From Euonymus europaeus (Eukaryota > Streptophyta > Magnoliopsida > Celastrales > Celastraceae), in assembly GCA_963580455.1 (NCBI GenBank), contig OY756962.1, forward strand, positions 22,271,001 through 22,335,000: a stretch of 64,000 nucleotides of DNA, in the 5' to 3' direction. The notes under the pieces were generated by a model. It had not been told where the DNA came from, ran no database searches, and saw only the letters and a list, made by a program, of their open reading frames with translations. The translations under genes were made by a program, and so were the position numbers. Below, piece by piece: positions 57,279 through 64,000 of this stretch; position 1 is the stretch's first letter; every line of letters starts with the position of its first letter.

Positions 57279-60032
57279 CTATTCTCTAGTAGACAGAAGA
57301 ACCTGGTTGATCACATTATCCAAATTCACATAGGAAGACCCACTGGACCCAGCAATAGCCTCCTCTGCCAATTCCTTCCACACCAAAGCTTTCTCAGTCA
57401 TTTCGTTTCCCATCTCTCCCTCCATCAACTCTCTCACAAGGCCCACAACTTCATCTCTCTTGACATCACTATTAATCTCCATCCCAATCCCCCATTCACT
57501 ACAACAATATCTACAATTCGTTTGTTGCTCTGCAAAGAAAGGCCAACAAACCATAGGCACTCCTCCACAAATACTCTCTAGTGTAGAATTCCACCCACTG
57601 TGAGTTAAAAACCCACCAACACTTGGATGTCCTAACACTTGCTCTTGTGGGCACCAGCTTGACAACAGTCCTCTGTTTTGTGTTTCTGTTAGGAACTCTG
57701 GTGGCAGAATTGCTGATTCACCAGAGACAAGATCAGGCCTTATGACCCACAGAAAGTTTTGTTTGGAATTCGCAAGACCCCACGCGAGTTCGATTAATTG
57801 ATCACTTGTCACGACCGTGATGCTCCCGAAATTGACATAAACAACTGATTTGGGGTCTTGGCTGTCTAGCCATTTGAGGCACTCTGGCTCTTCCTTCCAC
57901 AGGTTTGAGCCGATTGATTCTAATTCACCATCTTGGATATGATTTTGGAGAAGCTGTAGTGGACCTATTGTGTACACAGGAGGGATCATTGTGGACATCG
58001 CTTCGATAACTTCATGTTCTAAGGCGTCAAAAGTGTTCAAAATTATTCCGGAGGCTCTCTGGAGTCTCTGTGTCTCGGACTTTACGAAGTTCACCATGAT
58101 GTCTTCAGGGTCAGTCGTCCTTATAAAACTTGGAATATCTTTCAACCGGATATTCTTCATGCCGGGAATCCAATCTATTGGAGTATCCAAATACCCATTT
58201 ATCAAGTAGCTCGGATCTGCCATACACAAGTAACAATATATATCATTAGTAGACAATCATATCCCGAGTACGTTCTCTCCATATAGTCTAGTTTCTCGAT
58301 AAAAATCATAATCAGATACTCTTCAAAAAAAAAAAATCATAATCAGATAGATATCTCTATAAAAAAAAAACGGACCCATGGTTTGAAATTTTAGTTGTAT
58401 ATATTGGACCATAACCAACTTGGTTGTATAAATTGACTGGTTGCATAAATAGTCCTCATAATTGACTGGTTGCATAAATAGTCCTCATAAGTGATCCATT
58501 CACATCATTAGCATTATCTGCTTGTTTCATTAAATAGTTCAAGGACATGATTATTTCTATTTTTACTTTAAAAAGTTACTAATTCAATTGAAAAACTATA
58601 AGCCCGTTTGTTTCACAATTGCATTTCATAACTTTAAATTGTCAAAAATATCATGGTTAAGCTATGAAAAAAGTTGTGTAAAAAGTTGTAGAGCCCACAG
58701 CTATAAACTGTATAAAATGTTTGGTTCATTTTTTCTGTTAGGTTAATTTTGTAAAAAAAATTACAAAAAAAGTATTACAATTAAGATTAATTGAAAACTT
58801 TTAAGGTTAATTTTGTAAAAAAAATTACAAAAAAAGTATTACAATAAAGATTAATTGAAAACTTTTAAGATAGAGAGGGACAATTATATAATGTGATTGT
58901 AAAATATTTTGAGTTCCACAACTTTAAACTCTGAAAAACTATGGGATGAAAGCATTTTATTTTACACAACTTTAAGCTGTCAACAAAATGTGCCGTTTGA
59001 TTGGCACATCGTTTTATGCGGATCCTACATCTTAAAACTGTGAAAAATGTAAAACAAACGCACACTATATCCTTTGAGTTTCAATGAAAAATGAATAAGG
59101 GTTCGTTTGTTTCACAATTGCATTTCATAACTTTAAACTGTCAAAAATGTTGTTTAAAATTATGAAAAATGTTGTATAAAAAGTTGTGGAACCCACAATT
59201 TTAAGTTGTATAAAATGTTGTAGGTTGTTTGGTTCATTTTTCTGTTAGATTAATTTTGTATATAAAATTTAAAAAAAATGTATTACAATAAAAAATAATT
59301 GAAAACTTTTAAAGATATGGAGGGATAAATATGTAATATGGTTGTAAAATATTGTGGGTCACATAACTTTAAGCTCTGAAAAGCTATAACATGACAGCAT
59401 TTTATTTTGCACAGCTTTAAACTGTCAACAAAATTTATCGTTTGATTGACACAAAATTTTATGCGAACTTCGCAACTTTATATTGTGCGAAATTTGAAAC
59501 AAATACACCCGAAGATCAAACCTTTGAGTGGTGCGAGACACTTTTGAAGGAGGTGGCGATAATGAAGGTAACCCATGAAGCCGCAAGCACTAGTGGTCCA
59601 AAAGAGCACTTCAGGAACACCGAGCTCCTCCGCTGCATCAAGGGTGAAGCTCATGACCCCATCAGAAACTACACAACTCACCGGAGGAACACCATCCGAC
59701 TCATTAAGCATCTCAAGCAACCTTTTAAATGGCCCGAGGCAGAACTTGCTGGTGGAGGCACAGAGTGATGGAATGTCTTGGGTGGCGTCCACATCAGTCG
59801 GAGGAAGACCGTCCGGGATGGTCAGGAACCGAAAGGAAGGAAGGCCGTCAAGAGAGTTTCGGCCTCTGGACTTCAAGAGGCGTTTGTGGTTGAATTCTGT
59901 GTTGACAAAAGTTATGTGAAATCCTTTGTAGTGAAGGAGTTTTGCGAGTTTTAGCATTGGATTTATGTGGCCTTGAGCTGGATATGGTACGCACACTGCA
60001 TGTGGCCTCTCTGTTCTGACAATAGAACCCAT
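57279..60032 (-). CDS. UGT85A: UGT85A-type UDP-glycosyltransferase, copy 4
   Basis: Exon 1 is 59522-60032 and exon 2 is 57279-58216, with a 1305-bp phase-1 GT-AG intron and a 482-residue product. His22, Asp124 and the PSPG box (residues 358-401) are intact. The start [13 protein letters not shown] differs from the other copies. I chose this Met because it aligns with theirs, although the frame is open further upstream to 60221. Exon 2 is a mosaic: its beginning is like copy 2 ([12 protein letters not shown]), 57857-57925 is like copy 1 ([10 protein letters not shown]), and the rest is like copies 2 and 3. Two MITEs expand the intron; one ends 11 bp from the donor. Downstream homology stops about 40 bp after the stop codon and no AATAAA is near. 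Function is as for the others; the acceptor is unknown. Confidence 0.94.
58432..58489. repeat. 29-bp tandem duplication in the intron of UGT copy 4
   Basis: ATTGACTGGTTGCATAAATA begins at 58432 and again at 58461; copy 2 has only one related unit. Confidence 0.85.
58601..59063. mobile_element. MITE 1 in the intron of UGT copy 4
   Basis: 463 bp starting AGCCCGTTTGTTTCACA and ending (as reverse complement) GTGCGTTTGTTTTACA. It interrupts the intron sequence kept in copies 1-3. ACTATA flanks it on both sides (58595-58600 and 59064-59069). It has two internal halves with the same TTAATTTTGTAAAAAAAATT motif. There is no coding capacity. Confidence 0.78.
59099..59510. mobile_element. MITE 2 in the intron of UGT copy 4
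   Basis: 412 bp of the same family as MITE 1, starting GGGTTCGTTTGTTTCACA and ending (reverse complement) GGGTGTATTTGTTTCA. It lies 35 bp from MITE 1, with ordinary intron sequence between. Its edge is 11 bp from the splice donor of exon 1. Confidence 0.78.
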
Positions 60033-60119
60033 TTTTCCCCCCGTATCAACTCCAGATAGATAAGAAGAAGAAGTAGTTATTATGGAGATAATTATGTTTG
60101 TTTTGCCGTTGGGCCATGA

Positions 60120-60127
60120 TTTATATA
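60120..60127 (-). promoter_or_regulatory. TATA box of UGT copy 4
   Basis: TATATAAA, 95 nt upstream of the start codon. Similarity to the copy 2 and 3 promoters lasts only until about 60250, so the distal region and G-box are absent. Confidence 0.6.
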
Positions 60128-60335
60128 GGCATGCCGGAAGCGAAGCAGGTGAAAAGATATTATTATTAAAATATTTAAAGTCAAATGGCCAATTAATTAA
60201 ATTCCCATTGCCGTACGTCAAGGGATGAAATTTTCTATATAATTCATGGCCTCTCGTTTTATGTGGTTTAACAAAAATGTCTGCAATAGAGTTAATATTA
60301 TTAGAAGCTAGCTACATACGGGAATATGATAAAAC

Positions 60336-60990
60336 AGCTTATCGTTATCTTTTTTGAGATTGTATTGGTGCTCTAAATGGAACGCAAATTGCAACTGTTA
60401 TCCCTAACGAAACACGCGACAAGTACAGTGAGAGAAAAGGATTACTGACACAGAATGTCTTAATTGTGTGACTTCGACAAGCTACACACTTTTGTGTCGG
60501 CGGGTTGGGAGGGCTCCGCCCATGACCAGTGTGTTTTAGACCATTCTATTTGTACAGCGAGGCTGAACTTCCCATACCCACCACTAGGTAAACAGTCATT
60601 CAACACTAATTTATTTGATTTATGTTTTGCCTGGCCTTTTTGTTATATATGGTTTGTACGGAAGTATTAGTTGGTTGATGCAGGCTATGCCAACAAGTGC
60701 TCATGCAAAGTTGAGAAATGTTATTGAGAGAACATTTGGGGTGAAAGAAAAAGTGAAAATTTTGGATGATATGACATCTTACTCTCTGAAAGATCAAGCT
60801 TGCATTGTCATTACATGTATGACACTCCACAAATTTATAAGAATTCATGCTCAAAATGATCGAGATTTTAATGAATATGAGTCAACTTCGGCTAGTGGCT
60901 CTAATACAGAAGTTTCAGTTGAGCTAAACGACGAAGCAGAGGCAGATGACCTAATAGCGGGGCAACTATATAGTGTCTCTAGGAGATAGT
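60336..60990 (+). pseudogene. PIF/Harbinger transposase fragment
   Basis: DDE_Tnp_4-type sequence on the plus strand. From about 60357 it reads DCIGALNGTQI, then SAGWEGSAHDQCVL, LVDAGYAN, and finally LRNVIERTFGV and TLHKFIRIHA. The first catalytic Asp, in the family's G-A-I-D-G block, is Asn here. Frameshifts lie near 60463 and 60665, and the part between LVDAGYAN and LRNVIERTFG (with the last acidic residue) is deleted. It cannot cut DNA. Its insertion next to UGT copy 4 may have shortened that gene's upstream region. Confidence 0.82.
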
Positions 60991-61982
60991 CTGTTTTATT
61001 GTTTAAAATATGGAATAAGTAAAATATTGTGAAATTATGTATTTAAATATTATGGAAATATGTATTAATGTAACAATGACGATAAATTTGTATAATTAAA
61101 AATGCAGTAAAATGTTAATCTTATTTAAAATATTTGTAATTTGTTTCTTAAAAAAGAAAGAAGTACTCCAATGTTGCTTTATTTTTGTAATATTGTTTAA
61201 ACAATGTTAGTGCTTTTATCGTAAATATTTTGTAATATTTATATTTGAGAGGCGTGACTTATTTTAAAAAATTTGAATATGTTGGTAATATTTATATCAA
61301 AAAAAGGGTCGGTATCTGCACTTTTTTTCAAAAAAATGTGAAATAAACTTATTGAAAATGGAAAATATGTTAAATATTATCCAAAATGTTTGTTAAATTG
61401 CAAAAATAAGTTATCTATTATTTAAAATGTTCGGGTAGCTTGTTAAAAATGGAGATAAATTTGTTTAATTATTTTAAATGATTCAATAGTTGTAAAAAAA
61501 ATGTTAATGTCACTAAAAATGTTAGAATAATTTTATTAAAATGTTAAAAAAATTAATATTATTAAAAATGTTTAAATAGCAGTATATAAAATGTATAATT
61601 GTTCTACTACCCCTGTATGTAATCAGCCACAGCATTTGATCCAGCATATATGTTTTTTTAGAAAAAATAACCAAACAGGCACAACATTTGAAACAGCATA
61701 CATTCAGCATTTAAAACAGGGAAATAATACAAATAAAATGGAGCAATAGAACCTGATTGTTGTTAGAGTCTTAAAGTTTAAAAGAAAAATAAACAGTTAA
61801 GTTTGTATGTGAAAAAAATTCAAAAATTTAGATACGATGAACGCCAATATAGAGGAATAGCAGAGAGAATAATGGTGGATTTGTAATTTTTTGATTGATT
61901 TTTAATCGGTTGAATATCAAAAATAACACTAAGAATCAAAACTTCATACACTAGTATATAAGAAATAATTAAAAGTTAACTT
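60991..61982. other. AT-rich spacer, nothing recognised
   Basis: Very AT-rich with repeated AAAATGTT words but no gene or defined element. Confidence 0.5.
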
Positions 61983-62695
61983 ACAAATGTCTTTGACGAT
62001 TTTTCATATTTTGAAATCATTTCATGATGATCTCATTTGGAATTGTATTAGACATATATTTCTCAATGAACACAACCAAATTATCATTTAACCATTGTTC
62101 GTCCATTCTATTCCGAAGTTAATTCTTGATAATCTTCATAGGAGAAAATGCTCTCTCTACTGTAACAGTTGTAATTAGTAAAATCAATGTCAAACTTATA
62201 AGTTTATAAACTGGTGTGTATACAATATGTCTTCTAGTATCAATCATTTTTTTAGCAAAATCATTGATTCCTGTTATTGCTAAGACATCAATGCAAGAGT
62301 TCACATCCATAACAAAAGTATAAAGTTGATATGCAAGTGTCAAAAGCTCTATATCAGAGAGATCCCTTGGATAAAATTTGGCAAGACGAATCAACTTTTC
62401 CTTTTCAAAAGTGGCAAATGAATAAGAAGGATTGAGGCATGCAACACGTATAAGCAACTCACTCCTTAAATCGAGAACACATCTCCTGAAATTGTATATC
62501 TATTATCATATTGAATGTGTCATTTTGATAGTGGGACGATTTGTATCTTCATGAACTCTCCGCCTAGATCTTCCTCGAGGCAAGTACACAACATCCATAT
62601 TAGGAACCTCAATGTTACTTTTGCCACAAAAACGATAGACTTCATCCATCAAACACGTCCATCCTTCATTCATCATTAACTAAAGTCGCTCTTTG
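61983..62695 (-). pseudogene. hAT transposase C-terminal fragment
   Basis: The minus strand reads EVYRFCGKSNIEVPNMDVVY, then VACLNPSYSFATFEKEKLIR and LAKFYPRDL, TVTVERAFSPMKIIKN, LRNRMDEQWLND and finally FQNMKNRQRHL. This is the hAT dimerisation domain of the class that also gave TTF-type/ZMYM1-like plant proteins. Stops interrupt it in several places, for example right after MKIIKN. The DDE core and the zinc finger are not present. It is a dead relic. Confidence 0.85.
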
Positions 62696-63514
62696 GATAT
62701 TATAACCAATGTCATGGCATTTACTATGCTTGAGATTAACACAAATCATACCTTGATATTTATTCATCTTCACAAAGAAATTGGAGTGCAAGTTCAGTCC
62801 ATTCCACATGCTCTATGTGCATTTTATCAAACACATTTAGGACATTAATACCAACATGGGAAAAAACCCTATCAAACCAACTCATTTAACTTGAGCATCG
62901 AAGCATCCCCTGGAGATTGCTCATATCTCACATTTTCTCCTGTGCAAATAGTCATGGAACATAAGAGAAATCAACTTTTGATCGTTGATATAACGACCTC
63001 TTTTTTTTTTTTGATAAACCAAACAAATGCGTCTGATAATCCGACCACTAGATATGTCATTTAAATCGGTCTCTTTTTTAAAGTCATCACATGTTAGTTA
63101 TTTTTTATAAAAAAAAGGTCAAAAGGCATATTGTGGAGAGTATAAAAATATGACAACACTGAACTATTTGTGAGTTGCAACTAGTTAAACTAATCAGAAA
63201 AAGGTTAAGACATATTTGTCGAACCGTTAAAATCTATATTTTTCTTGGAAGTGAACTCATATAATACTGCTAGTTCAGCTAGTCAGGCCCTGTAAACCTT
63301 ATTCAACCTCAACCTAGCAAACAAGAAAACTATTCTTTATTTCATCTAATCTGCTTTTACACTTTGGATTAACCAGAACTTTTATAGCAAAGCTCCTGTT
63401 ATTAAGTCGGTTTACAAAGCATTTAACGAGCATCGAGTCTTCTCTAAAAATCTTCTTCTGCCTAGGTTTTCTACTGTTTGTGGGCTTGTAATAAATCCTT
63501 TTCGAAGCCCTTAC
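62696..63514. other. Spacer, nothing recognised
   Basis: Possibly more decayed hAT sequence at its left end; otherwise nothing assigned. Confidence 0.45.
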
Positions 63515-64000
63515 TGTTGAATTATGATGTGACTCATTATGTTAATAGACTAAACATTAAATATCAATAGATTCTAGGGTTACCAATATAAGCTCTAGTC
63601 AAATCTTGTACTTTGGTTATGCCGTTTTTCATAGTGAAAAAGAAAACAAAAGCTCTTCTCTGTGAACATTGGCATATTCTGGCCGAACCACGTAAAATCA
63701 TTGTGTCTATTTTCATTGCTTTATTTTATTGTGCTTGTGTGTTTTAATTGTGTTAAATCGGTAATAACACTTACCACATTACAAACTCAACTATATTTTT
63801 TTAAAATTTGATTTCAATGACCTTCAATGGAAGCAATTACCATCTCTAGAGCAACCAAATGGAAACAGCCCTTAAAGCAAGGAATGAAATGGTCTTTGTT
63901 ACTAATGATCTCACGTCTCCAGATAAGATGGACCCAGCTCGTCGAGACTGGGAATAATATGACAGTCTCGTCAAGAACTGGATCATAAATTCTTATATGA
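63515..64000 (+). mobile_element. 5' end of a copia element (copia-D) running off the right edge
   Basis: An LTR-like block runs from TGTTGAATTATG (63515) to about 63769 (ATAACA). It includes the CCGAACCACGTAAAATC stretch often seen near plant LTR ends. Gag follows within 45 bp. Only the 5' part is in the window; the second LTR cannot be checked. Confidence 0.6.
63803..64000 (+). pseudogene. copia-D Gag N-terminus
   Basis: The frame reads MTFNGSNYHL, stop, then METALKARNEMVFV and DLTSPDKMDP, a second stop, and VKNWIINS, which is the start of the copia gag domain. The first stop (TAG) stands where the family has Trp, and the second is TAA. It continues off the right edge. Confidence 0.78.

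Overview
This is a gene-poor, transposon-rich stretch of a flowering-plant nuclear genome, most likely a eudicot. It has AT-rich spacers, intron-containing genes with GT-AG splicing, Ty1/copia elements, a Helitron, MULEs, hAT and PIF/Harbinger relics, LINEs and tRNA-derived SINEs. No rRNA, organellar insert or CRISPR array was seen.

The only host protein-coding genes I can support are four tandem family-1 UDP-glycosyltransferases of UGT85A type, all on the minus strand (3244-4854, 11938-13690, 29155-30827, 57279-60032). Each has two exons of exactly 511 and 938 nt, a phase-1 intron and an intact 482-residue product with catalytic His and Asp and a complete 44-residue PSPG box. They differ mainly in flanks and introns (162, 304, 224 and 1305 bp). 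The 3' tip of a fifth copy survives at 28401-28495. Copies 2 and 3 share about 1.27 kb of upstream sequence. Copy 4 looks mosaic and carries two MITEs in its intron.

Left part (1-15.5 kb): a broken copia fragment runs off the left edge. It is followed by a LINE zinc-finger fragment, UGT copy 1, a 758-bp solo LTR with AGGTT duplication, an 82-bp tandem repeat, a lone exon of a DENR-like gene between inverted repeats, an old MULE, and UGT copy 2. Middle part (15.5-28.2 kb): there are two complete copia insertions with matching LTRs and perfect 5-bp target duplications. One (15582-21628) is very young but has lost the integrase catalytic Glu. The other (22853-28161) is broken in at least five places. 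UGT copy 3 follows.

Right part (33-64 kb): an 8.9-kb Helitron (34139-43069) encodes a Rep (HUH, two-Tyr) and a PIF1-type helicase, split by one frameshift. Next to it is a deep nest. A minus-strand copia element is split by an 8.1-kb insertion whose ends look like one LTR. That LTR holds a 5'-truncated LINE, which itself holds two solo LTRs, and also a long-TIR MULE and a 107-bp minisatellite. A second MULE, UGT copy 4, Harbinger and hAT transposase relics and the 5' end of a further copia element complete the window.

I found no convincing new multi-gene system. The most unusual signals are the antisense tRNA-like Pol III-type module between gag and pol of the young copia element, its integrase Glu-to-Lys change, the datable nest, the DENR exon in an inverted-repeat-bounded segment, and the sequence exchange and MITE invasion in the UGT array.
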